Source: Halodesulfovibrio sp. (GTDB lineage: Bacteria > Desulfobacterota > Desulfovibrionia > Desulfovibrionales > Desulfovibrionaceae). From it: a stretch of DNA of 64,000 nucleotides. The translations under genes were made by a program, and so were the position numbers. Below, in pieces: positions 43,450 to 53,079 of this stretch. A model generated the notes under the pieces. That model made no database searches and was not told where the DNA came from. It saw nothing but the letters and a program-made list of their open reading frames with translations. The stretch is taken from the NCBI RefSeq assembly GCF_025210605.1, contig NZ_JAOARI010000002.1, forward strand, positions 62,001 to 126,000. The letters run 5' to 3'. The first letter of the stretch is position 1; the number at the start of each line of letters is the position of its first letter.

Positions 43450-45153
43450 CTATTTTGCCGTTGCATCAAACTCTTGAAGCAATCCGAACAAAACTCGTAA
43501 CAAGTTATCGGGATTTATAGGTTTACCAACATATTCGTTCATTCCAGCGGCAAGAAACGCTTCACGATCCCCTTTTAAGGCATGAGCAGTCATTGCCACT
43601 ACTGGAACATCTGGACGAACACAAAAAGATGTTGATTCACGAATCCTGCGCGTTGCTTCTAGCCCGTCCATCTGTGGCATTGCAATATCCATCAATACCA
43701 AATCATATTCTTCTATCTTTACTGCTTCCAGCGCTTCAATTCCATTTGTCGCAAGCTCGACTTCAAAGCCCTGCTTTCTCAAAAAAATATCCATGTATTT
43801 CAAATTAACAGCATTATCATCAACCACCAGAACCTTCTTAGTACTGCCAAGCACTGGCTTCGCCATGGCGGTTTCACGAGTTGCCACCTCTCCCCGCTCA
43901 TTTAGCTTACCCAGCTGAAAAGGGAGAGTGAAATAAAATTCGGCACCTTCGCCCGGCGCACTTGATACTCGCAGCTCCCCGCCCATCAGTTCAACTAGCT
44001 TACGGCAAATAGCAAGTCCAAGCCCTGTGCCCTGATATTGACGCGATACTGAGCTGTCAGTCTGTACAAAACGTTCAAAAATTGCATCTTGATGCTCTTT
44101 AAGAATGCCTATGCCACTATCTTTTACAGAAAATCGCAGCTGAGCATTATCAGATTCAAGACTTTCCAAGTCTACAGACAAATGCACAGTGCCACCGTCC
44201 GTAAATTTGAGCGCATTATCCAACAGATTGACAATCACCTGCCTAATACGTGGAAAGTCTCCGACAATCACATCCGGCACATCGTCGGGAATTGTAAATA
44301 CAAGATGTAAGCAACGTTCTTCTGCACGATGAAAAAACATCGTCCGCAAGGCAGAAAGACGCTTCCGAAGCCTGAAGGCCTGCTTATCAACTTCCAGAAC
44401 ACCTGCTTCGATTTTCGAGAAATCAAGTATCTGATTGATAAGCACCAGCAAAGACTCAGCGGAATTCTCTACCGCCTCAAGGTACTCACGTTGCTCTGCA
44501 TCTAACTCAGTATCAAGCGCAAGGTCGAGCATACCCAATAGCCCGTTCATCGGAGTGCGGATCTCATGGCTCATCGTAGTTAAAAAGTCGCTTTTTGCTT
44601 TATCTGCCGCTTCGGCAGCATCTTTTGCAGCTCGCAACTCATGCGCCATTTCCAATTCACGGGTTACATCATACGCATACTTCACAACAAGCGGATCGCC
44701 TTGCGCTGATCGTAGGGGAATATATTGAACATTGCGATGCGCGCCTGTTTTTACATGCCGCTCTACTTCTGCATAGCCGATACCACCGGCAAGACGACTT
44801 GTTGAAGATTGAGAGCTTTGGCTCTGCGAAACTATAGGTTCCGCTTCTGCTTTTTGCTCGCCATCCCCGCCCTGTGTCGATACCCACATGGGATCAGGCG
44901 CTGCTGTAGTGCTGTATAAAATCTGGTCATCCGCCGTATATACTGTTGCATCAGCAGGAATCACGCGCAAAAGCTCCTTAAGCAACGCCGCTTCACGCTT
45001 CGCTGCCGATGCTTCCAACTCTAGTTTTGCCGAATATGTTTCAAGCTCGACGATTTTTTCAATAGCTGTCGAAAAATCTGTAGAGCCAGAAAGTTGTGAT
45101 TCTCCCTGTGCGGAGCTAAGCAAAGAGAATTTTTCTCGAATATTCTTATCCAT
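43450..45153 (-). CDS. Hybrid sensor histidine kinase
   Basis: A cytoplasmic hybrid kinase of ~567 residues. A coiled coil (~20-60) and a PAS-like domain (IPADATVYTADDQILYS) come first, followed by HisKA with the phosphorylated His in MSHEIRTPMNGLLGM, HATPase_c with GTGLGLAICRKLVELMGG, and a receiver domain with acceptor Asp in YDLVLMDIAMPQMDG and the ...MTAHAL...KP end. The ATG at 45153 follows GGGGG; the GTG at 45174 is an alternative. No membrane segment, so it senses something inside the cell. It is divergent from the qrc operon across ~0.4 kb. Confidence 0.92.
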   Translation of the reverse strand: MDKNIREKFSLLSSAQGESQLSGSTDFSTAIEKIVELETYSAKLELEASAAKREAALLKELLRVIPADATVYTADDQILYSTTAAPDPMWVSTQGGDGEQKAEAEPIVSQSQSSQSSTSRLAGGIGYAEVERHVKTGAHRNVQYIPLRSAQGDPLVVKYAYDVTRELEMAHELRAAKDAAEAADKAKSDFLTTMSHEIRTPMNGLLGMLDLALDTELDAEQREYLEAVENSAESLLVLINQILDFSKIEAGVLEVDKQAFRLRKRLSALRTMFFHRAEERCLHLVFTIPDDVPDVIVGDFPRIRQVIVNLLDNALKFTDGGTVHLSVDLESLESDNAQLRFSVKDSGIGILKEHQDAIFERFVQTDSSVSRQYQGTGLGLAICRKLVELMGGELRVSSAPGEGAEFYFTLPFQLGKLNERGEVATRETAMAKPVLGSTKKVLVVDDNAVNLKYMDIFLRKQGFEVELATNGIEALEAVKIEEYDLVLMDIAMPQMDGLEATRRIRESTSFCVRPDVPVVAMTAHALKGDREAFLAAGMNEYVGKPINPDNLLRVLFGLLQEFDATAK

Positions 45154-45174
45154 ATGCGCCCCCAGTTCTTGCAC

Positions 45175-45654
45175 ATATCCATTAAATCACATTTTTCAGT
45201 ACCACAGCTTCAGAAAAAAATCTTCATATTATACATACTCGCCAATAAAATTTTTTTGGCAATACATAGGAAATATTAGCCACTTTTTTTGAATTTAGCC
45301 TCCCTATTTGTGTCTACAAAAAGTACGCTTAATATTTTTTGCACAAGCATCAAAAACTACCAATTTACTCCATTTTTCACGTTAACATGCTGAAAAATCG
45401 TAATTACTACGGTTGATTGGATTTTCAAACAGTCATGGGCTAGCAGTTTTTTTAGTATCTAAAAGTTTCATTTTATGTTTTAGAAACACAGTTAATGGAG
45501 ACATCACATCCGCTAGATATGGACGTTTCAAAGGGGCTAGTTACTGCTCGTGAAATATTTCACCTTGACGCAATTGTCCCCAAGAAGTAGACACAGCGAT
45601 GTGGTAATGTGGGATTTTTTTCAATATTTTAAACCAGCTATGAGGCGAAGGGTT
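45175..45654. promoter_or_regulatory. Upstream region of qrc and the divergent kinase
   Basis: AT-rich DNA with no recognised gene, or only the uncertain N-terminal extension of QrcA. The GCCAA/TTGGC inverted repeat at 45241-45260 and many T-runs are the only features. Promoters for both divergent units must be here, but no good -35/-10 pair stands out. Confidence 0.4.
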
Positions 45655-46287
45655 ATGGAGGAGAGGCTTTTACATCCTGCCGACGGGAACAGTACGTCAC
45701 GCCAATTTGGCGGCGCGGCCCCGTTCTTCGTAGGTCTGGTAGTGGCACTCATCTTTGGTTGGTGGGCTTTCCCTGGAATGCTTTATTCCGAGAACGAACA
45801 GCCTATTAATTTCAACCACAAGGTGCATATTCAAGACGCAGAAATGGAATGTTCTGCGTGCCATTATTTCCGTGAAGACGGCACGTTTGCCGGTCTTCCG
45901 ACAACTGAAAGCTGTGCTGAATGTCACAGCGACGAACCACTCGGGGAAGATCCGGAAGAAGCACGCTTCATTAAGGAGTACGTGGAGACCGGTAAAGAAG
46001 TTAAATGGTATGTTTACCAGAAACAGCCGGATAACGTCTTCTTCAGTCATGCAGCTCACTCGTTAGAGTCATGCAACAACTGTCATGACTTCTCTGAAGT
46101 TGAGCTCTGCTCCCAGTGTCACATTGATGTGGCAAATATGGACAAGACCCCGACTTACTATGAAAACAAGCTGACTACGTACAGCAAACAGACCATGAAG
46201 ATGTGGCAATGTGAACGCTGCCATGCTCATCCAGAGCACTTTGGCGTTACTCGTTCCAGCAACGCATGCTTCGTCTGTCATAAGTAA
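45655..46287 (+). CDS. qrcA: QrcA, hexaheme cytochrome c subunit
   Basis: Subunit of the quinone reductase complex that passes electrons from periplasmic cytochrome c3 to menaquinone during sulfate respiration. An N-terminal membrane anchor (FFVGLVVALIFGWWAFPG) is followed by six CxxCH heme motifs: CSACH, CAECH, CNNCH, CSQCH, CERCH and CFVCH. The 210-residue form from the ATG at 45655 (GAGG upstream) is preferred; in-frame ATGs at 45607 and 45640 and a GTG at 45550 are alternatives. First gene of the qrcABCD operon. Confidence 0.9.
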   Translation: MEERLLHPADGNSTSRQFGGAAPFFVGLVVALIFGWWAFPGMLYSENEQPINFNHKVHIQDAEMECSACHYFREDGTFAGLPTTESCAECHSDEPLGEDPEEARFIKEYVETGKEVKWYVYQKQPDNVFFSHAAHSLESCNNCHDFSEVELCSQCHIDVANMDKTPTYYENKLTTYSKQTMKMWQCERCHAHPEHFGVTRSSNACFVCHK

Positions 46288-46301
46288 AAGGGGAGTATCC
46301 A

Positions 46302-48374
46302 ATGGCAGTAGATAGACGAGGATTCCTTAAGTTTGTTGCAGGCGCCACCACTGGTGTTCTGGCTACTCCGGTACCTTGGAAACTCCTTGATGACGCGAGT
46401 ATCTGGACTCAGAACTGGCCCTGGATTCCACGAAATGTAGATGGAGAAAACTCCTACATTTCAACAATCAGTAAATTGTGTCCTTCCGCTGCGGGCATGA
46501 AAATTCGTCTTGTAGGCAATCGCCCTGTGCGTGCGCTTCCAGATGATAACCACCCTCTTTCCATGGGTGGCATCACTGCTCTTGCTGCAGCAGAAGTTCA
46601 GCTTATGTACTCTCCTTCCCGTGTGAAACGTCCACTTAAGCATTCCGGTGACGGCGCTTACGTTGCGATTTCATGGGAAGAAGCAGAAAAAATGCTCAAA
46701 GAAAACCTCAGAAGAGCAGGTTCCAAAGTTGCTTATGTATCCGGAGACGAAACCGGTACGATCAACGAACTTCTTTCCGGTATGGCGAAAGCAAGTGGTT
46801 CCGAAGACTTCTACATGATGCCTTCAGAGGTTCAGCCAGCAGCACTCGCCTTTGCCAACATGAATGGTAAAGGTCAGCTCGGCTACGACATCGAAAACAG
46901 CGACTACGTGTTTGCTATCGGTGCCAACATTCTTGAGTCATGGGGTACTGTGCTTCGCAACCGCGCTGCATTTAAAAACACCCACCCTGCTGGAGAGAAA
47001 CCTACCGCTACATTCGTTTACGCAGGTCCTGTGCAGAGTAACACTGCCGCAGGCGCAGACGAATGGTTACCAGCTAAATCCGGTGCAGAAGCAATTGTTG
47101 CAATGGGTATTGCAAACTTGCTTATCAAATCCGGCGCTACAATTGACGCACCTGACTTTGCAGAGTTCAAAGAGCTTGCTGCTCTCTACACTCCACAAAA
47201 AGTTGCGACACTTGCAGGCGTTGCTCCTGCAAAGCTTAAAGCTATTGCAGCTGCGCTTTCAAAAGCTCAGAACCCAGTTGTTCTTACCGGTTCCGAATTC
47301 GGTCAGGGCACTGGCGTAGCAACAGTTCTTGCTGGTACCGCGGTTAACATGCTGCTCGGTAGCTTTGGTCGCGAAGGCGGCGTAAAAGCTCTTCCTTTGG
47401 CACCGAAAGTTATCGCTTCCGGTATGGATCGTTCTGAAATTGCTCAAAAAGACCTCGTTGCATACCTTTCCCGCCTTAATGCAGGTAAAGTTTCCGCACC
47501 AAAAGCTATGGTCTTCTACGAAGCAAACCCTGTTTACGGTCTGCCTCAGCCTGCAGCTATGTCAAAAGTTATGCATAAGGTTCCGTTTAAAGTTGCTTTC
47601 ACAAGCTTCCTTGATGAAACAGCTAAAGCGTGTGACCTTATTCTGCCTACACCACTCGGTCTCGAACGTTTTGATGACGTAGAAACACCTTACGGCATTG
47701 GTCAGGCTTTTTACGGTCTTGCCCGTCCTGTTGCACCATGTGCAGTTGACGGCAAACCTGCTGCTGATGTTCTTCTTGGTGTTGCCGGTCAGCTCAACAT
47801 GGATCTTGGTTTTGCTACGTTTGAAGAAGTTCTTCAGGCAAAAGCAGAAGCCGCAGGTGCTGATTGGGATAGCCTGATGGAAGGCGAATTCTTTACAAGC
47901 GATGCTGTTGTAGAACAATCCGGTCTGCGCCTTTGTGCAGGCATTATCGGTAAAGCTCTTGCTACTGCGCCTAAGGCTAGCAAGCTGAGCATCGCCCCTG
48001 TACAGAAGCTTAACATCGGTACTCCTAACACCGCTATTCCACCGTACAACAACAAAACAATTCGCCGCTGGGAACTCCAGAAAAACGAAATGTATGTTGC
48101 TATGAACGGTGCAACAGCGCGTGAGCTTGGCGTGGTAAAACACGACCGTATCAAGCTCAGCAATAGCAGTGGCAGCATCCAAGCCCGTGTGAACATTTTC
48201 GAAGGCGTTATGCCAAACACCATCGCTGTGCTGATGGGCTTTGGTCACACCGCGTTTGATAAGTTCAGCAAAGGCAAAGGCGAAAACGTCATGGAGCTGC
48301 TGACTGTTGGTTATGAAGCCGGCACCGGACAGTCTGTCTGGAATGTTGCTGGTGTAAACGTCAGCAAGGCATAA
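46302..48374 (+). CDS. qrcB: QrcB, molybdopterin-oxidoreductase-like subunit
   Basis: A 690-residue member of the CISM family. A twin-arginine-like start (DRRGFLKF) suggests Tat export or membrane anchoring. The fold is that of a molybdopterin oxidoreductase, but neither the N-terminal Cys set for an iron-sulfur cluster nor a Mo-ligand motif is visible, as reported for Qrc, where the subunit is structural. The C-terminal MopB-like end (NKTIRRWELQKNEMYVAMNGATARELGV) is clear. Lies 14 bases after qrcA. Confidence 0.92.
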   Translation: MAVDRRGFLKFVAGATTGVLATPVPWKLLDDASIWTQNWPWIPRNVDGENSYISTISKLCPSAAGMKIRLVGNRPVRALPDDNHPLSMGGITALAAAEVQLMYSPSRVKRPLKHSGDGAYVAISWEEAEKMLKENLRRAGSKVAYVSGDETGTINELLSGMAKASGSEDFYMMPSEVQPAALAFANMNGKGQLGYDIENSDYVFAIGANILESWGTVLRNRAAFKNTHPAGEKPTATFVYAGPVQSNTAAGADEWLPAKSGAEAIVAMGIANLLIKSGATIDAPDFAEFKELAALYTPQKVATLAGVAPAKLKAIAAALSKAQNPVVLTGSEFGQGTGVATVLAGTAVNMLLGSFGREGGVKALPLAPKVIASGMDRSEIAQKDLVAYLSRLNAGKVSAPKAMVFYEANPVYGLPQPAAMSKVMHKVPFKVAFTSFLDETAKACDLILPTPLGLERFDDVETPYGIGQAFYGLARPVAPCAVDGKPAADVLLGVAGQLNMDLGFATFEEVLQAKAEAAGADWDSLMEGEFFTSDAVVEQSGLRLCAGIIGKALATAPKASKLSIAPVQKLNIGTPNTAIPPYNNKTIRRWELQKNEMYVAMNGATARELGVVKHDRIKLSNSSGSIQARVNIFEGVMPNTIAVLMGFGHTAFDKFSKGKGENVMELLTVGYEAGTGQSVWNVAGVNVSKA

Positions 48375-48386
48375 GGGACGAGCGTC

Positions 48387-49151
48387 ATGGAAACTAAAGA
48401 ATTCACTATCAAATGGGGCATGGCGATTGACCTCGATAAATGTACCGGTTGTGGTGCTTGCATGGTTGCATGTCAGGCAGAAAACAACTTGGCGCCAGTT
48501 GTCGATGCTTCCAATAAAATCAAAGTAATGAACTGGATCACAGTCTACGAACTGTCCAACGGTAAACCTTACCCTGAACATGACGTAGCCTACCTGCCTC
48601 GCCCTTGCCAGCAGTGTGGTCATCCACCTTGCGTTTCTGTTTGTCCGGTTATTGCGACTGACAAAAACGAAGAAGGCGGAATCGTCAGCCAGGTTACACC
48701 TCGTTGTATCGGCTGTCGTTACTGCATGGCTGCTTGCCCTTACCATGCTCGCTACTTTAACTGGAGCGATCCGGTATGGCCTGGCGGACTTGAAAAAGCT
48801 CTTACTCCAGACGTATCTGTACGCCCACGCGGTGTTGTAGAAAAATGTACTTTCTGCCACCACCGCTGGATGGCTGCAAAAGACAAAGCAATAGTTGAAG
48901 GGCGCGATCCTATGGATCTGCCTGAAGGCGAATACGTTACTTCCTGTACCGAGGCTTGTCCTAACGGTGCAATTACCTTCGGTGACCTTAACAACGAAGA
49001 ACACGAAGTAGCTAAGCTTGCTAGCTCTAAATACGCTCACAGATTACTCGAACGTCTCGGTGCCGACACTCAGGTTTACTACATAAGCCGTCGTGAATGG
49101 GTACTGCGTCAGCTCGACAACTATCTGGAAGACGAAAAGGTTAAGGGGTAA
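48387..49151 (+). CDS. qrcC: QrcC, iron-sulfur subunit
   Basis: A 254-residue periplasmic ferredoxin-like protein that links hemes of QrcA to the membrane subunit. Cysteine groups are C-T-G-C-G-A-C-MVAC, CQQCGHPPCVSVCP, CIGCRYCMAACP and CTFCHHR...CTEACP, the four-cluster pattern of NrfC/ActB/QrcC proteins. Confidence 0.93.
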   Translation: METKEFTIKWGMAIDLDKCTGCGACMVACQAENNLAPVVDASNKIKVMNWITVYELSNGKPYPEHDVAYLPRPCQQCGHPPCVSVCPVIATDKNEEGGIVSQVTPRCIGCRYCMAACPYHARYFNWSDPVWPGGLEKALTPDVSVRPRGVVEKCTFCHHRWMAAKDKAIVEGRDPMDLPEGEYVTSCTEACPNGAITFGDLNNEEHEVAKLASSKYAHRLLERLGADTQVYYISRREWVLRQLDNYLEDEKVKG

Positions 49152-49156
49152 CAGTC

Positions 49157-50422
49157 ATGGAAAAGAACTACTCTCTTCCAGCAGATCATGATCTCTTTCC
49201 AGAAGGCACTTCACGTTGCTCTCTGACTAAGTTTTCGATCTGGATGGGACTTGTCGGTGCTGTAGCTCTTTGGGGTCTTTACGCTGCATTCCGAGTGCTT
49301 GCGGAAGGTCTTGCCGTTACAGCCCTTGATGACTACTTCGGCTTTGGTCTTTGGATTACCTTTGACCTTGCTGTTATTGCTCTCGGTGCCGGTGCGTTCT
49401 TCACCGGTCTGCTCAGATACATTCTGAACATCGACCCACTGAAGAACATCATCAACCTTACCGTTATTATTGGTTTTATCTGCTATTCCGGTGCTATGCT
49501 CATTCTCGTGCTCGACGTAGGTCAGCCGATTCGTGCATGGTTCGGTTACTGGCATGCGAACGTACACTCCATGCTGACAGAAGTTATTTTCTGTATTACC
49601 TGTTACCTGATTGTTCTGATTATCGAGTACATTCCATTGATTCTCGAGCAGAAGCAGCTTAACAGAATTCCAGTACTGCATCACCTCGCGCACAACCTGC
49701 ACGTGTGGATGCCTCTGTTTGCTGGTATCGGTGCGTTCCTTTCCACTTTCCACCAGGGTTCACTCGGTGGTATGTACGGCGTTCTCTTTGGTCGTCCTTA
49801 CGTACTGCGTGATGGCTTCTTCATCTGGCCTTGGACATTCTTCCTCTTCGTTATTTCCGCTGTTGGTTCCGGTCCGGTATTCACCGTACTGATTGCAACC
49901 CTCATGGAAAAAATGACTGGCAAGAAACTGGTAAGCTGGGAAATCAAATCCCTCATGGGTAAAATTGCTGGTGCAATGCTGTGTGTATACTTGATCTTCA
50001 AGTTTGCAGACACCTACGCATGGGCAATTGACGTACTTCCACGTTCCGGTCTCACTTTTGACCAGAACTTCTACCAGACAATCTACGGCAAGTGGCTCCT
50101 GTGGTCAGAGCTGTTCGTGTGCGGCGTAGTTCCGTGTATCATTTTGCTTACACCAAAACTCCGCAACACTCCTGCTCTGTTCTACGCAGCTGCACTGCTT
50201 GATTGTATCGGCATTACAATTAACCGTTACGTATTTACGGTTCAGGCTCTTGCTATGCCTGTAATGCCTTTCGACACTTGGGAAACATACGCACCAAACT
50301 GGGCAGAATGGGGTGCAAGTGCACTCGTAGTTGCCTACGGCGCTATTATCCTGAGCCTGTCATACCGTTACCTGCCGGTATTCCCGCAGGAACGTGCTTT
50401 GAATGCGACTAAGTCCAGCTAG
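49157..50422 (+). CDS. qrcD: QrcD, NrfD-type membrane subunit
   Basis: A 421-residue integral membrane protein with about ten helices (NrfD/PsrC family), which carries the menaquinone site. Motifs include WIRAW-like QPIRAWFGYWHANVHSML and HQGSLGGMYG. Last gene of qrcABCD, followed by a GC-rich terminator at 50459-50490. Confidence 0.93.
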   Translation: MEKNYSLPADHDLFPEGTSRCSLTKFSIWMGLVGAVALWGLYAAFRVLAEGLAVTALDDYFGFGLWITFDLAVIALGAGAFFTGLLRYILNIDPLKNIINLTVIIGFICYSGAMLILVLDVGQPIRAWFGYWHANVHSMLTEVIFCITCYLIVLIIEYIPLILEQKQLNRIPVLHHLAHNLHVWMPLFAGIGAFLSTFHQGSLGGMYGVLFGRPYVLRDGFFIWPWTFFLFVISAVGSGPVFTVLIATLMEKMTGKKLVSWEIKSLMGKIAGAMLCVYLIFKFADTYAWAIDVLPRSGLTFDQNFYQTIYGKWLLWSELFVCGVVPCIILLTPKLRNTPALFYAAALLDCIGITINRYVFTVQALAMPVMPFDTWETYAPNWAEWGASALVVAYGAIILSLSYRYLPVFPQERALNATKSS

Positions 50423-50458
50423 GGCTTAGTTTCAGATAGGTAAGCTTAAAGTCAGTTG

Positions 50459-50490
50459 AACCCCGGCCGGTCCCCACCCGCGCCGGGGTT
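50459..50490 (+). terminator. Terminator of the qrc operon
   Basis: AACCCCGGC (50459-50467) pairs with GCCGGGGTT (50482-50490), followed by CTTCGTATTT. Confidence 0.8.
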
Positions 50491-50541
50491 CTTCGTATTT
50501 AACGATACAATTTCACGCCCTGAAGCTACATCCCCTCAACG

Positions 50542-51519
50542 CTACATCCAGAAATAATACAGAAGCGTAAAAAGAATAAGTGAAGCGGCTCGAACGCCTT
50601 GGTTGCAAACGATAAGCCAGAAGGCGAGGCGTGGTGGAAAAATTCCCATATACGTGGGTAGTTGATGCCGTACAGCACGCATTGGGGAAGAAAGTATATT
50701 CCCTGCCAGCAATGCCAATACAATCTCTTTTGCGTGAATTGTTCCCTCGGTTAGCAACGCTCCTGCCGCTGCCATTGCCGCAGTAATTTCCGCAGCAAGA
50801 CTCAGAACTAGCACACCAGCCGCCTGAGGATTAATAAACGGAAGTAAGCCGTTGCTCCCGCCAATAACATCATTCAGCGCTGTAAATGCTCCCGACCGAT
50901 TCAACACAAAAACGATGGTATACACCGGAATGGTAACACGAAGCACACGTTTAATTCTCCGCATAAAGCGTGTGCGAACTCTACCGAGAACTTCTGTAAA
51001 GCTTTTGGGTGCATTATCATCCAACTCGCACGTAACGCAGCCTTCCGGTGTTGGGGGCAATACTATTCTACCTATTATGACCGTCCCGAATGTACGAAAT
51101 AATGCGGCAGCTACGATTACACCAACATACCACACGGCAGCCTTGCCTAAAAACGGAACAGCTAAAAAAAAGAGTGAAGGCAGATGAAGAAAAAGCACAG
51201 GCGTGCTGTTCAATAAATTGGAAAAATAGAGTTCCCTGCGAAGAATTTTTCCTTGCTCATATTGTTCTGCCAAATACGTGTTGGCAGTGATGCTAGAAAA
51301 AAACGCCATAGTGAATGCAGCACCGGAAACATCCTGCAAATGCGCCATGCGTACAAGGGGAGAAGAAATACGGGCTAAAAAACGTCCCCAGTGCAGTGCC
51401 TCGATAATATTACCGATAGCCAAGCCTAACGAGATAGAAAAAATAAGCCTGAATAACGGATAAAAAAGTCCGTTCAAGAGCGCGTCATAATCCATAAAAG
51501 TAAAGAGTTCAGTATGCAT
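50542..51519 (-). CDS. Nucleoside-recognition (Gate) domain membrane protein
   Basis: About 325 residues with eight or so membrane helices. LGKAAVWYVGVIVAAALFRT, FFSSITANTYLAEQYEQGKI and LAGNILSSPMRAVRHQLP fit the nucleoside-recognition/spore-maturation-like membrane family. The transported substrate is unknown. The preferred start (MHTELF, 51519) lies at the centre of a perfect 34-bp palindrome; MDYDALL at 51495 is an alternative. Upstream in-frame starts have no support. Confidence 0.8.
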   Translation of the reverse strand: MHTELFTFMDYDALLNGLFYPLFRLIFSISLGLAIGNIIEALHWGRFLARISSPLVRMAHLQDVSGAAFTMAFFSSITANTYLAEQYEQGKILRRELYFSNLLNSTPVLFLHLPSLFFLAVPFLGKAAVWYVGVIVAAALFRTFGTVIIGRIVLPPTPEGCVTCELDDNAPKSFTEVLGRVRTRFMRRIKRVLRVTIPVYTIVFVLNRSGAFTALNDVIGGSNGLLPFINPQAAGVLVLSLAAEITAAMAAAGALLTEGTIHAKEIVLALLAGNILSSPMRAVRHQLPTYMGIFPPRLAFWLIVCNQGVRAASLILFTLLYYFWM

Positions 51520-51533
51520 ACTGAACTCTTTAC
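51500..51533. promoter_or_regulatory. Perfect 34-bp palindrome over the start codon
   Basis: GTAAAGAGTTCAGTATG (51500-51516) is followed directly by its exact reverse complement (51517-51533). The minus-strand start codon of the nucleoside-recognition gene lies in its centre. It could be a repressor operator, or an mRNA hairpin that hides the start codon. Confidence 0.7.
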
Positions 51534-51646
51534 CATAGTTTACTTTAATAACAAATTGGAAGAGCGTAGAACGAGTCTTCACTATCAATGCTGAGTGGAG
51601 CAGCCTCGCCTAAACATAGCTCAGCTCAAATTGCGGCTATACAACG

Positions 51647-52117
51647 CTAGGCTGCGTCATCGTGCCCTTTATCCCGCGGCAAATCAGATTTTGACGCTTC
51701 AGCGCGGGCAAGATCGTCGCATCGCTCATTCTCTGGATGTCCACTATGACCGCGAACCCAGTGCAAAGTGACATCATGTTTTTCAAGATAAGGAAGAAGG
51801 CGGAGCCACAGGTCTTTATTTTTAACCGGCTTTTTGGAAGCATTTTTCCAACCGTTCTTCTGCCAGTTAACAAGCCACTTTTTTTCTACAGCGTTGCGTA
51901 CGTACTGAGAATCAGTATATAAATCGACCTTGCAAGGTTCTTTCAACGCGGCAAGCCCCTCTACCACAGCAAGAATCTCCATCCTGTTATTTGTCGTCAG
52001 AGCAAAACCACCGGAGAGTTCTTTTTCTGTCTCACCGAATCGTAGGATACTTGCCCAGCCTCCGGGACCGGGATTACCGAGACAAGACCCATCTGTATAA
52101 AGCAAAATATGTTTCAT
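51647..52117 (-). CDS. rnhA: Ribonuclease HI
   Basis: Cuts RNA in RNA-DNA hybrids (R-loops, replication primers). 156 residues from the ATG at 52117, matching the usual length. All four catalytic acids can be seen: D in [17 protein letters not shown] in [14 protein letters not shown] in LYTDSQYV, and the C-terminal D in [13 protein letters not shown] at 52132 is an alternative start. Confidence 0.96.
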   Translation of the reverse strand: MKHILLYTDGSCLGNPGPGGWASILRFGETEKELSGGFALTTNNRMEILAVVEGLAALKEPCKVDLYTDSQYVRNAVEKKWLVNWQKNGWKNASKKPVKNKDLWLRLLPYLEKHDVTLHWVRGHSGHPENERCDDLARAEASKSDLPRDKGHDDAA

Positions 52118-52132
52118 CGTAAAATCACTCAC

Positions 52133-52530
52133 ATACTGTAGTAGTTGGATAATTCATGTGTGGCGCAACATGCTGTAGCATTTGCCGCGGCATGTTCAGT
52201 AAAAAACATAAAAATGTCTGAACAGCTAGCTTTTTTCCATCCACTCCACACAATGGCGCAACACCTTGTAATACGAATACTATAAAACTCAAAAAAAGAT
52301 TACATTGCAGACGGTTCTGCGTATACTCACCAAAAGATCGTATTCTTTTTTAATCCCATCATGTTGAAATTTTTGCGGAAAAAGCAAATGATTATGGTTC
52401 AATACATTACTTAAACCAACGAATCGTACAACTATGTTTTTTTACCTGACTGCAATAAATTTCCAGCAATCAGGCTTGTTGGTTATATTGTTTCAACCTA
52501 ACACACAGCTTACAGCTCATTGAGGTATGC
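52133..52530. other. Intergenic region
   Basis: About 400 bases without a gene. Two inverted repeats are seen: GTTCAG/CTGAAC around 52196-52224 and CCTGACTGC/GCAATCAGG around 52446-52475. No function assigned. Confidence 0.4.
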
Positions 52531-53010
52531 ATGATTAAAGCTTCTGTATTCATCAAGTGGACATTTATTATTTTTTGCGCGCTGGTTCTGGCAGGATTAT
52601 TCTTTTTCAGGCATCTAGGCACTAAATCAGCAGACATGACCATGCAACTCGGCGTCACCAACGGACAGCTTACAGCTATGCCGACAACACCAAATGCAGT
52701 GTCCAGTCAAACAGATATTAAGGACAAATACGTAGCGCCATTGCCAATGCAAGGAACCGTGCAGCAGACAAAAAATAAAATTTTGCAATGCCTTCAGGCG
52801 ATGGGAAATAATACTATAGCTTCACAAGACGCAGACTACGTCCATGCGGTGTTTGTCACACCTTTCATGCAGTATCATGACGATGTTGAATTTTATATTG
52901 ATCCGCAAACGCAAAACGTGCAATTCCGATCTGCCTCCCGAGTTGGCAAATCAGATTTCGGTGCAAACCGCGCCCGATATGAAAAATTCAAGACGCTGTA
53001 CTTACAGTAA
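52531..53010 (+). CDS. DUF1499 family protein
   Basis: A 159-residue protein with an N-terminal membrane anchor (WTFIIFCALVLAGLFFF) and a DUF1499 domain: TTPNAVSSQTD, KNKILQCLQAM, YVHAVFVTPFMQYHDDVEFYID and FRSASRVGKSDFGANRARYE. Family function is not known. Followed by a shared bidirectional terminator. Confidence 0.88.
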   Translation: MIKASVFIKWTFIIFCALVLAGLFFFRHLGTKSADMTMQLGVTNGQLTAMPTTPNAVSSQTDIKDKYVAPLPMQGTVQQTKNKILQCLQAMGNNTIASQDADYVHAVFVTPFMQYHDDVEFYIDPQTQNVQFRSASRVGKSDFGANRARYEKFKTLYLQ

Positions 53011-53024
53011 ATACACTACGTAAA

Positions 53025-53055
53025 AAGGCGGCAAGTCGTTGTGACCTGCCGCCTT
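53025..53055. terminator. Bidirectional terminator
   Basis: AAGGCGGCA (53025-53033) pairs with TGCCGCCTT (53047-53055), with an inner GTC/GAC. It lies between convergent genes; A-runs precede it on the plus strand. Confidence 0.75.
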
Positions 53056-53079
53056 CATATATTGTAAACAGTCAGAATA

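Noticed and set aside
46302..48374. Formate dehydrogenase or nitrate reductase catalytic subunit
   Set aside because: No Cys set for an iron-sulfur cluster, no Mo/W ligand motif, and gene order with hexaheme, ferredoxin-like and NrfD-like subunits is that of Qrc.
47562..49040. Long minus-strand frame of ~490 codons opposite qrcB/qrcC
   Set aside because: It is the mirror of two well-supported genes with strong family motifs; its own translation is Phe/Arg/Cys-rich and low-complexity-like with no domain.
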